From: Pirellula sp.
Lineage (GTDB): Bacteria; Planctomycetota; Planctomycetia; Pirellulales; Pirellulaceae
Direction of reading: 5' to 3'
DNA: 33,941 nt
Assembly (NCBI GenBank): GCA_025459355.1
Contig: JALOQS010000073.1
Coordinates: 1 to 33,941, forward strand
Shown: piece after piece, positions 1 to 7,461 of the stretch
Position numbering within the stretch: position 1 is the stretch's first letter
How the letters are laid out: each line of letters starts with the position of its first letter
Program-made: the position numbers and the translations under genes
Notes under the pieces: model-generated
What the model saw: only the letters and a program-made list of their open reading frames with translations
What the model was told of the DNA's origin: nothing
Databases searched by the model: none

Positions 1-221
1 ATAGCTTGCATAGAGGTTACCCAGTTCGGGCCAATCTTCACGGCTTCCAGCTTCACGCCCGCGACCCCTCGCATAATCCACCGGCAAATTGTCGCTTTGT
101 CCGGTCGTTTACCTACTAACTGCGCCAGCTCTGTTCGTGCCTGAGCAATCGTTAAGACGTCTTCAGACAGAACACGCCTAACGATATCTTCGGTGTTCCT
201 GTTTGCTTTTGATACCGACAT
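1..221 (-). CDS. DUF1580-like HTH protein, 3' end cut by window edge
   Basis: I read this directly from the minus strand: an ATG at 221 opens a frame that runs off the window after about 73 residues. The end of the visible part, with CRWIMRGVAGVKLEAVKIG, matches the small planctomycete DUF1580 family, helix-turn-helix-like proteins usually found in integrated elements. The sequence shows a DNA-binding-like fold with basic residues; the actual target is unknown. There is no Shine-Dalgarno sequence: the seven T residues of a strong minus-strand hairpin terminator lie immediately before the ATG. The gene sits downstream of the 256-aa gene and the integrase, all on the minus strand, so it is probably element cargo. 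An AlpA/excisionase-like role would fit but is inference. Confidence 0.7.
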   Translation of the reverse strand, partial: MSVSKANRNTEDIVRRVLSEDVLTIAQARTELAQLVGKRPDKATICRWIMRGVAGVKLEAVKIGPNWVTSMQA

Positions 222-259
222 AAAAAAACCCTCGTTGTTTGATGAAACGCAACGGGGGT
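222..259 (-). terminator. Rho-independent terminator abutting the DUF1580-like start codon
   Basis: On the minus strand, arms 250-259 and 228-237 pair over 10 bp with one G-T wobble around a 12-nt loop, and seven T residues (222-228) follow. The T-run touches the ATG at 221, so this either ends transcription from the 256-aa gene or attenuates the downstream gene. Confidence 0.75.
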
Positions 260-285
260 GATTCTGAGGGGGCTTTAGCGTGGTT

Positions 286-326
286 CGGTGACTTGCGGTG
301 ACTTGCGGTCAGTTGGCGGTCAGTTG
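286..326. repeat. Short tandem repeats, 10-11 bp period
   Basis: Four head-to-tail units are visible: CGGTGACTTG twice (286-295, 296-305), then CGGTCAGTTGG (306-316) and CGGTCAGTTG (317-326). They overlap the stop codon of the 256-aa gene. The period is one helical turn, so they could be protein-binding sites or simple slippage. Confidence 0.6.
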
Positions 327-1079
327 CTTATGAACTGACTCTGGAAACTGCCTAATGTCGTATCGTCCCGATTGCCTGCTCATTTCTTGAAAACTTATTA
401 TTCCATCTTTGATACAGTGATTGAGCCATTCAACAGCTCGTTTCGGATTTCCTTTTTGGCCAAGCAGCTTCGCGGCTTTTTTCTTACTAATTGGCACTGT
501 TAGAAACTCCGGGGGAATATCATTCGGTGTTGTTTCCGCCTGGATCTCCAAGCCCTGATCGTTTTTTTGTTCACCGGGAAGAGAGAGTTGTTTTGAAGCA
601 AGCCCCCTCGACCACTCCAGATACTCGGAATCAATCTTTCGCTGTAAAAAGTCGACTTCACGGAATAAATCAATCTTGTTTGCTTCAATCTTCGTATGCT
701 TGCTTAGCTCGCTGATTGTCGCTTTGCCCCATGCCTCTGATTCCTGATCGGATAACACTTTGCAGAACTGCAGGGGGCGTTCCAAGGCAATCAATCTACC
801 GACTGCTACGCATCCGCTTAAAGCCTCTGCCCAGATCGCAGCGAGATGTAAGGCACAATGACCCGTAAACATGAATAAAGGGGTAGCTGTCGGTTCTGTT
901 GGAGTTGGCCAACTATCCCAAAAGTCTTGCGGTGTTCGTGGTGAATCTCCCGTTTCGCGTTCGATCTCATAAAGCATTTCGGACGATATCGACTCAATCC
1001 ACAATAACTTGGCGGCATGTTCAAACCTATGCCGAACTTGGCATACGTAGGCATGGTGCAATCCATGGTCATTCAACAT
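309..1079 (-). CDS. Hypothetical protein, 256 aa, MerR/HTH-like C-terminus
   Basis: I do not recognise the family. The protein is soluble, with no signal peptide or membrane segment. The N-terminal part is rich in aromatic residues and aliphatic helices. A middle section around residues 110-170 is charged and probably helical, and a Gln/Glu/Pro-rich linker follows. The last 60 residues contain KKKAAKLLGQKGNPKRAVEW, which reads like a helix-turn-helix followed by a wing (DGIISFQEM). It lies between the integrase and the DUF1580-like gene on the same strand, a gene order seen in planctomycete integrated elements. Its role is unknown; DNA binding is inferred only from the C-terminus. Confidence 0.75.
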   Translation of the reverse strand: MLNDHGLHHAYVCQVRHRFEHAAKLLWIESISSEMLYEIERETGDSPRTPQDFWDSWPTPTEPTATPLFMFTGHCALHLAAIWAEALSGCVAVGRLIALERPLQFCKVLSDQESEAWGKATISELSKHTKIEANKIDLFREVDFLQRKIDSEYLEWSRGLASKQLSLPGEQKNDQGLEIQAETTPNDIPPEFLTVPISKKKAAKLLGQKGNPKRAVEWLNHCIKDGIISFQEMSRQSGRYDIRQFPESVHKQLTAN

Positions 1080-1195
1080 TTCAGATACTCCATTTGGTCT
1101 TAGAAGTCGCTGCCAGTCCTGGATGCCTGAATGGAGTTACAAGCAGTCAGGACCGGCTCGGGGTTAATTACTCCCCTGGCGACGAAGATTAGATT

Positions 1196-2422
1196 TTACA
1201 ATTTGGGGGCGGCTTTCGCTGCCTCAATCGCTTTGTTCTCGGATAACTTGGCGTAGTGTTGAGTCATTTGCAAATTCGCATGACCTAACAGGGCTTGCGC
1301 TGCCTCAGCTCCAAGGGCTTCCCGAACAAGTGTTCCAGCCAAGTGCCTCAACTGATACGGATGCCACCGAGGAACCCCAGCTTTCTTGCAAGCCCCATCG
1401 ATTGCATGCCAGTAGCTGTATTTGTCGTAACAGTCTTTCGGCTTCCTGGCATCCGGCCTTGATCGATCGATCTGACTTGGCTGGACCTTGGATTTCCTGG
1501 CGGCTCGTTTCTGTGCGTTATTCCACTCGAGCGCCTCTTTGGGAGAAAAGCAGAACGCATCCGAGGGACGATTCAAGAAATCAATCACCGCCTCTTTCGC
1601 ATCACAGAGGAGGGGGATAGAACGCGTTTTCCCGCGTTTGGCGTTCTTATGCTGCTTGGGGCGGTAGATCCATTCGGGACCTGTCCTATCGATCTCCCCC
1701 GGCTTCATGTTGAGAATCTCGGAAGGCCTGGCACCGGTCGCAACCTGGATCCTGATAACCGCCTTCAGTTGTGGCGGAAGATGAATTGCCGACGCCCTAA
1801 CGTGATCCAAGTTTGCAGGGACTACGGGCTTTGTCTCTGGCGCGTCCGTCTCACCGATCCTGATAGGCTCCACGGTTTTCAACCGTTGATAGGTCGCAAT
1901 GTCGGCCAGCTCTTGTGAGACAGCCCACTTGAAGAGCCTGATAACTGCATTGGTTAGCCGATTGCAATAGACTCGTGACTTTCCGGACTTCACCCAATCG
2001 GACCGCATCTTTTGCAGAATCCTTGGACCGAACTTATCCGCTTCCAGCTTTCCGGCTTCCTCATCGACGATCTTGCAAACCTGCAACCATCGATTCAGCT
2101 CGCTTTTGCTGAGCGCATACCGACTCCGTACATGCCCCCTAAACGCTTCAACGATGTGAGTGACAAGAACGGCCTGCTTTGATTGATCGACCTTTTCCGG
2201 TGCAAGCAGACAGCCCGCCAACCCTGCTAGCGTTTGGCTGGTGATGTAGGACGGGACTTTCAACCCGTTCGCCTGATACTCTCGAATGAGAACAGCATAC
2301 CTTGCCAGCGATTCGGGACTATCGGCTGGACCGAGATAGTACGTTGTGCCGTTTATCTCACAAATCGATTGCCCGCTGATGTGGTATCGCAATGCGGGTG
2401 CAAGTGCCTTTGGTCTTGGCAT
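1196..2422 (-). CDS. Tyrosine recombinase / site-specific integrase, 408 aa
   Basis: Lambda-type integrase that would catalyse strand exchange between phage-like and chromosomal attachment sites through a 3'-phosphotyrosine intermediate. The N-terminal half is an arm and SAM-like core-binding region. The catalytic half shows the first Arg in ATGARPSEIL, a basic beta-hairpin (KRGKTRSIPL), the H-x-x-R box in HPYQLRHLAG, the second His in LLGHANLQMT and the nucleophile Tyr in TQHYAKL, so every catalytic residue is present. The start is well supported by AAAGGAG upstream of the ATG on the minus strand. The C-terminus (ending AAPKL) lacks the extended tail of the second integrase in this window. 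It presumably belongs to the element that extends left of the window. Confidence 0.93.
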   Translation of the reverse strand: MPRPKALAPALRYHISGQSICEINGTTYYLGPADSPESLARYAVLIREYQANGLKVPSYITSQTLAGLAGCLLAPEKVDQSKQAVLVTHIVEAFRGHVRSRYALSKSELNRWLQVCKIVDEEAGKLEADKFGPRILQKMRSDWVKSGKSRVYCNRLTNAVIRLFKWAVSQELADIATYQRLKTVEPIRIGETDAPETKPVVPANLDHVRASAIHLPPQLKAVIRIQVATGARPSEILNMKPGEIDRTGPEWIYRPKQHKNAKRGKTRSIPLLCDAKEAVIDFLNRPSDAFCFSPKEALEWNNAQKRAARKSKVQPSQIDRSRPDARKPKDCYDKYSYWHAIDGACKKAGVPRWHPYQLRHLAGTLVREALGAEAAQALLGHANLQMTQHYAKLSENKAIEAAKAAPKL

Positions 2423-2577
2423 GTTAAACGACTCCTTTGGATTGTCGTCCGCCCGGGTGTACTGTCCTGCTAGAACAGTTTTCCGGTATGGACTTCAACT
2501 TTTGAAGGGTCGCTCGGTCGTTTTGACCGGTACGCTGTGACGCGTCCGACTAGTAAAAAACCTACCTTTCTAACAAG

Positions 2578-2623
2578 TGAGAGTGCTGGGACTCGAACCC
2601 AGGACCAACGGATTAAAAGTCCG
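2578..2623. repeat. Left attachment core (46 bp, tRNA-Lys 3' remnant)
   Basis: Identical over 46 bp to 13917-13962. It is the tRNA-Lys 3' part on the minus strand (discriminator base to the anticodon stem) but lacks the D arm and 5' acceptor strand, so it is not a functional tRNA. Confidence 0.93.
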
Positions 2624-2764
2624 GTGTCGATCAATGGAAAGCAAGGCTCAAAGGATCGTATGGCACCATATTGGCACACTGACCCGCGTTTAGAAGCGAT
2701 CGTCAAGGCGTGGCCGGGACTCGATGAGGACGCTAAAACCGCGATTGCCGACATGGTGAAATAA
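2624..2764 (+). other. Displaced integrase C-terminal tail (exon-like end of the 12580 integrase)
   Basis: The frame that crosses the left core continues for 46 codons to a TAA at 2762-2764 and includes DPRLEAIVKAWPGLDEDAK. Across the core it reads the same frame and residues as the integrase at 12580, so in the excised circle it forms the integrase C-terminus. In the integrated state it has no integrase upstream and is probably untranslated. The same D-P-x-L...A-W-P signature occurs at 33176-33346. See the integrase entry for the arithmetic. Confidence 0.85.
2661..2677. repeat. Candidate integrase arm-type site (left)
   Basis: TGGCACCATATTGGCAC occurs here and identically at 13779-13795. 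Each copy holds two TGGCAC hexamers 11 bp apart. In the circle the two copies would flank the attachment core in the same orientation. Confidence 0.55.
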
Positions 2765-3040
2765 ACTTCCGGTTGCCGACTTAACCCCCTCAGGATGCCG
2801 CATGCTGGGCCTGTACGCTTGCGCGCGAGCTGCTTCGTGGCAAGTTTGCCATGTTGGACACTGGGGAAGGTTGTAGGGCCGTTTGAGCGATTGGGCTCCA
2901 ATTGGCGTTTTGATGTTGCGGCGAATGTGGCAAAATTAAGTTTCTGGGCATGGGAGTAGCTATCCCGTCGAGTGGTCCACCTTCTTGAACCTATGCGGGG
3001 GGTGGGCCAGTCGGCCCATTCATCAACATAGGTATCTCGA
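2765..3040 (+). other. Non-coding leader with nested hairpin
   Basis: I see no convincing gene in this 276-bp stretch. Just before the ATG at 3041 there is a two-part hairpin: an outer stem ACCTATG/CATAGGT (2989-2995 with 3027-3033) enclosing TGGGCC/GGCCCA (3003-3008 with 3013-3018). It could fold in the 5' leader of the downstream gene. No clear promoter hexamers were identified. Confidence 0.4.
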
Positions 3041-3853
3041 ATGCAACCCAATAAACTCTTTCCCGTTAGGGTGGGCGAGCTCTTTCGTAACGCGCTTGCT
3101 GTCAAACGCTCCGCCACTGAATCCGCTCACGATGAGTTGTATGGGCTTCCGGGCGACCGAGTTCCGTATGGTTGGCGTCAGGTCGAACAGGAGCTATCTA
3201 GTAAGTTCTCAAAGTCACCGCGGACCATCGATGAAATTATCGGGCTTCTTCGCGAGTGGATAGAGTTTTCTATCTTTGTGATGCGTGAAAGGTTCGACTG
3301 TCGTCCTGTTTTGAGCATGAATAAAGACGGCGATCCTGTGGTTTCGTTCGATTTGGTCGCAAAGGGGAACCCGTTCTCAGTCCCGCCGGAAGATCATCAG
3401 GCATGGTATTTGAAATGGCTTAAGGAAAAGACTCAGCTACTCGAGATTGAGTACAACGATTGGGGACAGTATTGGCGTGAGACTATTGAGAGCGATGAAA
3501 CGCGAAGAAACGTCTTTCTAGCGATGGAGCTTGGAGATGCGTTGGAACTGCTAGGGCTGAGTGCTGGAAAGGCCAAAAAGCCTAAAGCAAGCTTGTCTGC
3601 ATTGGAGCTTAAACAACAGCGGAACGATTGGTTGCTTTCGATGAGAGGATTGGGTGATCAGGCGAATTATTCAGCCAAGGAGTTAAGCGAATTGCTTCTC
3701 AAGAAATGTACGGAAGAGGATCTTTCCTGGAGTTGTATCGAGGCTAAGAGCATCAACGACGCCTTGCGTGAGGCGTATAAGCGACAAAACAAAACTGAAT
3801 GGCCATTTGACGATCGAGGCCGAAACAACAAGAAAGCCAAGCGTTCTCAATAA
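3041..3853 (+). CDS. Hypothetical protein, 270 aa
   Basis: Unrecognised. It is soluble and highly charged, with no signal peptide or membrane segment. The first third contains a YGWRQVEQELSSKF segment and likely amphipathic helices. The middle is acidic and aromatic (YNDWGQYWRETIE). The last 80 residues are Lys/Glu-rich and end in a strongly basic tail (NNKKAKRSQ). It is the first gene of the tRNA-Lys element on the plus strand, separated from the next gene by about 100 bp, and is preceded by a structured leader. The ATG has no good Shine-Dalgarno sequence. Its position next to the excision and replication genes suggests a control or cargo role, but nothing in the sequence fixes a function. 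Confidence 0.7.
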   Translation: MQPNKLFPVRVGELFRNALAVKRSATESAHDELYGLPGDRVPYGWRQVEQELSSKFSKSPRTIDEIIGLLREWIEFSIFVMRERFDCRPVLSMNKDGDPVVSFDLVAKGNPFSVPPEDHQAWYLKWLKEKTQLLEIEYNDWGQYWRETIESDETRRNVFLAMELGDALELLGLSAGKAKKPKASLSALELKQQRNDWLLSMRGLGDQANYSAKELSELLLKKCTEEDLSWSCIEAKSINDALREAYKRQNKTEWPFDDRGRNNKKAKRSQ

Positions 3854-3956
3854 TCTTGAAATGCTGAAACACCCATTTCGAGTCAGGCGATTTCGGTATT
3901 TAGCTTAGCATCGCAAATTATGCACTTCCGTTTCTTTAGCCTCGGAGGTGTCTTAA

Positions 3957-4130
3957 ATGCAGTTGAATGTTTTAGATCTTAATGCGGTAGCCGAACGCAT
4001 TATCGCCAACCAAAGGGAACGCGAATATCTCAAGAAACTCTTCCGTGTTTTGCAGGAAGGTAAGCGTCTAGGCGTTCTGCCATCGATCCAAAAGGAGGTT
4101 CGCGATGAAAGCGACTCCGAAACACGATAA
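3957..4130 (+). CDS. Small protein, 57 aa, overlapping the HTH gene
   Basis: A short frame beginning MQLNVLDLNAVAERII and ending at a TAA at 4128-4130. It has an excellent ribosome binding site: GGAGGTG sits 8 nt before the ATG. It overlaps the next gene (start 4105) by 26 bp in another frame, so the two may be translationally coupled. The product is mainly one charged amphipathic helix (NQREREYLKKLFRVLQEGKR), perhaps a coiled coil. No family is recognised. Support rests on the ribosome binding site, codon-like composition and context; a non-coding reading remains possible. Confidence 0.6.
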   Translation: MQLNVLDLNAVAERIIANQREREYLKKLFRVLQEGKRLGVLPSIQKEVRDESDSETR

Positions 4131-4314
4131 GCCGTCTGAAACAGAGAAGATTGGCCTCACGATGGATGAGTGCGCCGAATTGCTCGGTGTTAGCCCGCGA
4201 TCGATTTGGACCCTAATCAACACTGGTGAGCTGCCCTCGTTCCGGGTGAGGCGAGCGGTTCGCGTCCTGCGTGAGTCCCTGGAAGAGTTCGCCAGAAACG
4301 GCGGCACGCGATAG
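4105..4314 (+). CDS. Excisionase-family HTH protein, 69 aa
   Basis: A single small winged helix-turn-helix of the excisionase/MerR-like type: MDECAELLGVSPRSIWTLIN is the helix-turn-helix and GELPSFRVRRAVRVLR the wing, followed by a short helix. Proteins of this size and layout bind attachment-site DNA and direct excision, or act as regulators of the integrase module. The start has a good ribosome binding site (AAAGGAGG, 4091-4098). It is followed within 90 bp by a second gene of the same kind, so one may be the excisionase and the other a regulator; the sequence alone does not say which. Confidence 0.85.
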   Translation: MKATPKHDKPSETEKIGLTMDECAELLGVSPRSIWTLINTGELPSFRVRRAVRVLRESLEEFARNGGTR

Positions 4315-4400
4315 GGAAATCGCAGGATTGACCGTTTTTTCGTTTTCTGGATTCTTGGGAATGCGTTAGGGATTTTTGTTGCTTTTTTGGGGAACAGAGT

Positions 4401-4604
4401 ATGACAGTGCAGCAATTGGTTCACACCGTGAATGAAACATGCGAGGTGCTAAGGGTATCGCGAACGACTCTTCGTGCCCTAGAAGAAACCGGCGAACTTG
4501 TGCCAATCCGTATAAGCCAGCGGGCTGTTCGGTATCGCCGAGAAGATATCGAACGCTATCTGAAATCGCTCGCTACGAAAAGGAAATCAAGATGCAAGAA
4601 ATAA
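4401..4604 (+). CDS. Second excisionase-like HTH protein, 67 aa
   Basis: Same architecture as the 69-aa protein upstream but clearly diverged: helix-turn-helix around TCEVLRVSRTTLRALEETGE, wing at ELVPIRISQRAVRYRREDIE and a basic C-terminus (KRKSRCKK). The basic tail should strengthen DNA binding. A G-rich segment (GGGGAACAGAG) precedes the ATG. Its last 13 bp overlap the start of the 128-aa gene at 4592, so it heads the long overlapping replication operon. Likely role: recombination directionality factor or repressor of that operon. Confidence 0.85.
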   Translation: MTVQQLVHTVNETCEVLRVSRTTLRALEETGELVPIRISQRAVRYRREDIERYLKSLATKRKSRCKK

Positions 4605-4978
4605 AAAAAGGCCAGGGCGCGCCAACGCCGATGACCTCCGTAGTCCCGCCAGGGATACCGGCTAATGTTATCCGCCTATTGCCAAATAGTCCACCGATTT
4701 CTTCGGAGAGACTGCGGATCATGTCCCAGCTACCGTTACATCTCACATGGGGCGTCAAGCTATGGGCGTCCAACCACAATAATCATCGGGCAGACGATCC
4801 CAGTTGTGATTGCTACACATGCATGCACGCAACTTTCCTTGGCGATCAGAAGCGTCGTGAAATCGCATCGGCTCTGACTGATGAAATCCGCAGTGCCTCG
4901 TTTGGCTCCCGCGCCTTCGGGGATGATGTGATAGGTTGCGACGAACTCCGCTTCGTAAACGCGGAGGTGCGCCGATGA
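4592..4978 (+). CDS. Hypothetical protein, 128 aa, Cys-cluster
   Basis: The frame is open further upstream, but I place the start at the ATG at 4592 because a purine-rich AAAAGGAAA lies just before it and upstream starts would overlap the HTH gene extensively. The product has a Pro-rich N-terminus, then a HLTWGVKLWASNH segment and a CDCYTCMH cluster (DDPSCDCYTCMHATF) that could hold a zinc ion. The family is not recognised. Its stop overlaps the prim-pol start as ATGA, giving translational coupling, so it probably works with DNA replication. Confidence 0.72.
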   Translation: MQEIKKGQGAPTPMTSVVPPGIPANVIRLLPNSPPISSERLRIMSQLPLHLTWGVKLWASNHNNHRADDPSCDCYTCMHATFLGDQKRREIASALTDEIRSASFGSRAFGDDVIGCDELRFVNAEVRR

Positions 4979-5994
4979 TCACCGAGTTAGTCAATCAGGT
5001 TACGGAAACCCCGCTATTTCTGCTTGCATGTCGCTATGTCGATGCGGGCTACTCTGTCGTTCCATTGCGATTAGATGGCACCAAATCCCCGGCTATATCC
5101 AGCTGGAAGGAATACCAAACCCGATTACCAACCATAAACGAATTGGGAACTTGGTTCGAGATACCACGAGGGATTGGCATTTTAACCGGTTCCATATCCG
5201 GCGGGCTGGAAGCCATTGACTATGACATGGCCGTTTTGAAGGATCCTCATTTGTCGCTGCTACCATCAGATTTGGTAGCAAGGCTGGCGGTCTACCAAAC
5301 ACCGAGCGGTTGGCATGTCATGTATAGATGCGACGAAGTCTGCGGTAATCGAAAACTAGCGATGTGGGAGGCTCCTGCGAGCGTTTCGCAAAAGGATAAA
5401 GGGTATCGGGATGGCACTGAGCTTCAATCGATCGGGAAGGGAGTAAGGATCGAGACTAGAGGCGAAGGTGGCTACGTGGTTGGTGCAGGTTCCCCATTGC
5501 ATGTTCATCCATCCAAACGACCGTATCGACACCACAGCGGGCCGACATTGTTCGAGCTTGGCAAAATCACCCCCGAGGAGCGGAAGTTGATTTGGCAAGC
5601 AGCAATGAGCTTTGATTGTGGTATCGATCACGAAGCCGAGGCACGAAAACGCGGATTAGCGAAAGCAAGGCGGCTGCACTATGGCACCCAAAAGACTGAT
5701 ACCTCTACACCCTGGGATTGGTACGACCGTTTTGGTAGCTGGGATGACGTCCTAACTGGGTGGGTGCGAGTATCTGAAAGTAAGTTCCGAAGACCGGGAA
5801 AAACGCATGGCATTAGTGCGAGTCTCGTCGAAGTTGATGGCGTCGAACTTTGTACCATTTTTAGTACTTCGGTTGACGTTCCAAGTGGTTCGTACGGCAA
5901 GTTTAATCTGCTTGCGAAGCTACGCTTCAATGGCGATAGGCGCGAAGCATGCAAGCACGTTCGTCAACTTATGGCAGGGAGGGCCGTTGCATGA
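4975..5994 (+). CDS. Bifunctional primase-polymerase (prim-pol) domain protein, 339 aa
   Basis: An archaeo-eukaryotic-type primase/polymerase of the kind used by plasmids and phage satellites to prime and extend at their own origin. The N-terminus shows the family pattern AGYSVVPLRLDGTKSPA (about residues 24-40), GIGILTGSISGGLEAIDYD (66-84) with the metal-binding Asp82 and Asp84, and YQTPSGWHVMYR (107-118) with the conserved His. A GEGGYVVGAGSP segment matches the later glycine loop of the domain. The helicase half seen in larger fusions is absent and is replaced by the ATPase gene next door. The start at 4975 overlaps the previous stop (ATGA) and has GGAGG 9 nt upstream, better than the upstream ATG at 4936. 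Confidence 0.88.
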   Translation: MITELVNQVTETPLFLLACRYVDAGYSVVPLRLDGTKSPAISSWKEYQTRLPTINELGTWFEIPRGIGILTGSISGGLEAIDYDMAVLKDPHLSLLPSDLVARLAVYQTPSGWHVMYRCDEVCGNRKLAMWEAPASVSQKDKGYRDGTELQSIGKGVRIETRGEGGYVVGAGSPLHVHPSKRPYRHHSGPTLFELGKITPEERKLIWQAAMSFDCGIDHEAEARKRGLAKARRLHYGTQKTDTSTPWDWYDRFGSWDDVLTGWVRVSESKFRRPGKTHGISASLVEVDGVELCTIFSTSVDVPSGSYGKFNLLAKLRFNGDRREACKHVRQLMAGRAVA

Positions 5995-6884
5995 TTACCG
6001 ACCCCTCAGAAGAGATCTACTCCGATATTGAGTACGAAGCTAAGCAAGATGAGCTGAAGAAACTCGGTCACGGATGGCTGGTTCCTAAATCGATACGAGA
6101 ATTGGCACTTGAGTACCCTAAGGATGACCCAATTTTAATCGATGGCTTGCTGCGAGTCGGGGAGACAATGAATGTCATCGCACCGCCCAAAGCCGGGAAA
6201 TCATGGATGGTTGCGATGTTAGTATTCTGCTTGGTAAACGGGCTCAAGTGGCTCGGCTATCAATGCACGAAATCGCGGGTACTGCTTTTCGATTGTGAGC
6301 TGAAACCCTCGACACTTCGTTATCGGTTGGAAACAGTGGCTTATCGCATGGGAGTAGATACCGATGGCGTTGACGTGGTTTCGCTTCGAGGTCGCAATAG
6401 CAGTATCAACGAGCTTGCTACCGAGATAAAGGCAAGCATCGAGCCAGGGAAGTATCAAGCGATTTGTTTTGATGCGTTGTACAGACTTTTACCGGATGGA
6501 GTCAGCGAAAACGACAATGCAAAGATGATGGCGATTTACAACAAGCTGGATGAAATCGCACATCACACCCAGGCGTCGAACATCGTCATACACCATGCCT
6601 CGAAAGGTAATCAGGCGGGAAAACACGTTACAGATGTTGGGGCGGGAGCTGGGAGCGTCAGCCGGGCAGCGGACACCCACATGGTCATTCGCGAGCATGA
6701 GTCAGAATCGATCGCAGTGGTGGATACTGTATGCCGATCCTTCATTAGTCCCGAGCGAAGGTCAATTCGTTGGCAATGGCCTTTGTGGTATTTGGATGAT
6801 GCGGAACCAGTCCTGAAGGGAACCAAACCGGAACCAACAAAGAAGAAGGCAAAGTCCTCGAATCCTTTTGAAGAGGACTTTTAA
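5991..6884 (+). CDS. RepA-like RecA-fold ATPase / replicative helicase, 297 aa
   Basis: AAA/RecA-fold ATPase of the RepA (RSF1010-like, AAA_25) group, expected to form a hexameric helicase on element DNA. Walker A is APPKAGKS (residues 64-71). A first acidic strand is RVLLFDCELKPSTLRYRL, Walker B is YQAICFDALYRLLPDG, and a sensor-like strand reads NIVIHHASKGNQAGKHVTD, followed by GAGAGSVSRAADTHMVIR, a motif order typical of the family. A basic tail ends in FEEDF. The ATG at 5991 overlaps the prim-pol stop (ATGA) and follows GGAGGG. Together with the prim-pol upstream and the iterons downstream it makes a self-contained replication module. Confidence 0.9.
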   Translation: MITDPSEEIYSDIEYEAKQDELKKLGHGWLVPKSIRELALEYPKDDPILIDGLLRVGETMNVIAPPKAGKSWMVAMLVFCLVNGLKWLGYQCTKSRVLLFDCELKPSTLRYRLETVAYRMGVDTDGVDVVSLRGRNSSINELATEIKASIEPGKYQAICFDALYRLLPDGVSENDNAKMMAIYNKLDEIAHHTQASNIVIHHASKGNQAGKHVTDVGAGAGSVSRAADTHMVIREHESESIAVVDTVCRSFISPERRSIRWQWPLWYLDDAEPVLKGTKPEPTKKKAKSSNPFEEDF

Positions 6885-7174
6885 TGGGCACCGACAGCGA
6901 AAAACGGTTTAAGCATGTAAATCACTTGTGCGACCATGTTATCAGGCATCTTAACCCGTCCCAGGGGCTCCTTCTTTTTATCGGCTGGCGCCATGCCGAC
7001 AAGTTGGGGGTATTCACTCTGTCACACAGCAGAATGGCGAAACACTCCGGCTTGTCAGTTCGTCATGTAAAGCGAGTTGTTGCTGAGCTAGTAGCACGCC
7101 AAGCATTAAAAGTGCTCGAAGAAGGCGGCGGTACTCGCCCCGCCACATACAAAATCACTGGGAAATGGGAATGA
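6884..7174 (+). CDS. Winged-helix DNA-binding protein, 96 aa
   Basis: The ATG shares its A with the TAA of the ATPase gene. The product has an N-terminal basic segment, a helical region and a clear helix-turn-helix: FTLSHSRMAKHSGLSVRHVK with a recognition helix RHVKRVVAELVARQALKVL and a wing at EEGGGTRPATYKIT. This is the layout of GntR/MarR-like or RepC-type winged helices. Its place between the helicase and the iteron cluster, in the same operon, suggests an origin-binding protein (RepC-like initiator) or an autoregulator. Which of these is inference. Confidence 0.8.
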   Translation: MGTDSEKRFKHVNHLCDHVIRHLNPSQGLLLFIGWRHADKLGVFTLSHSRMAKHSGLSVRHVKRVVAELVARQALKVLEEGGGTRPATYKITGKWE

Positions 7175-7383
7175 AGAACTTAACAAAAGCAGTTGAGAAG
7201 CTTTGCCAGTACGACTCATGGACGGACGCCGAGCGCATTCGTGTCCTAGTTGAGACTCTCGACAATCTCAATAACGGGGATGCCTTAGCGTACCTGGACC
7301 ACTGGATGGCTAAGGCAAGGCCGTTGCTAGTGGTGACACCGGCGACACCAGTAAGTGGTGACATGGGCGTCACTACCCAATAG
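7171..7383 (+). CDS. Small hypothetical protein, 70 aa, whose 3' end is made of iterons
   Basis: I choose the ATG at 7171 because it overlaps the preceding stop as ATGA, the rule in this operon; an ATG at 7165 is also possible. The first 45 residues are helical (KNLTKAVEKLCQ, AERIRVLVETLDNL). The last 20 (from PLLVVTPATP on) are encoded by the first two iteron units, so that part is probably a by-product of the DNA sites. No family recognised. Confidence 0.6.
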   Translation: MKNLTKAVEKLCQYDSWTDAERIRVLVETLDNLNNGDALAYLDHWMAKARPLLVVTPATPVSGDMGVTTQ

Positions 7384-7442
7384 GCGGCAAACCAGTGCTA
7401 GTGGTGACATGGGCGTCACGCTAGTGGTGACATGGGCGTCAC
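7326..7442. repeat. Iteron cluster (3 good copies and 1 degenerate, 23 bp)
   Basis: Two 23-bp copies are perfectly tandem at 7397-7419 and 7420-7442. A third at 7351-7373 differs at two positions near its left end, and 7326-7349 is a degenerate fourth copy. The shared core is GTGGTGACATGGGCGTCAC, which contains the inverted arms GTGAC and GTCAC around ATGGGC. All copies point the same way. Position right after the prim-pol, helicase and winged-helix genes is typical of a plasmid-like replication origin or an operator of the initiator. Confidence 0.85.
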
Positions 7443-7461
7443 CCATACATAAATACAGAGC

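Larger units (their letters stand above)
1..2577. mobile_element. Right part of an older integrated element (partial)
   Basis: Integrase, 256-aa unknown and DUF1580-like gene, all on the minus strand, lie just outside the tRNA-Lys element, on the side that was originally downstream of the tRNA. That is the position expected of an earlier insertion pushed away by a later one at the same tRNA. I do not see its own attachment repeats, and its left end is outside the window. Confidence 0.45.

Noticed and set aside
2578-2623. A second functional tRNA-Lys
   Set aside because: Only the 3' part is present; D arm and 5' acceptor strand are missing.
2470-3117. 215-aa minus-strand frame as a gene
   Set aside because: It crosses the attachment core and the displaced integrase tail in another frame, has protein-like features of neither, and lacks a ribosome binding site.
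7326-7442. CRISPR array
   Set aside because: The copies are directly adjacent or irregularly spaced with no spacer set, and no cas gene is near. Iterons explain them better.
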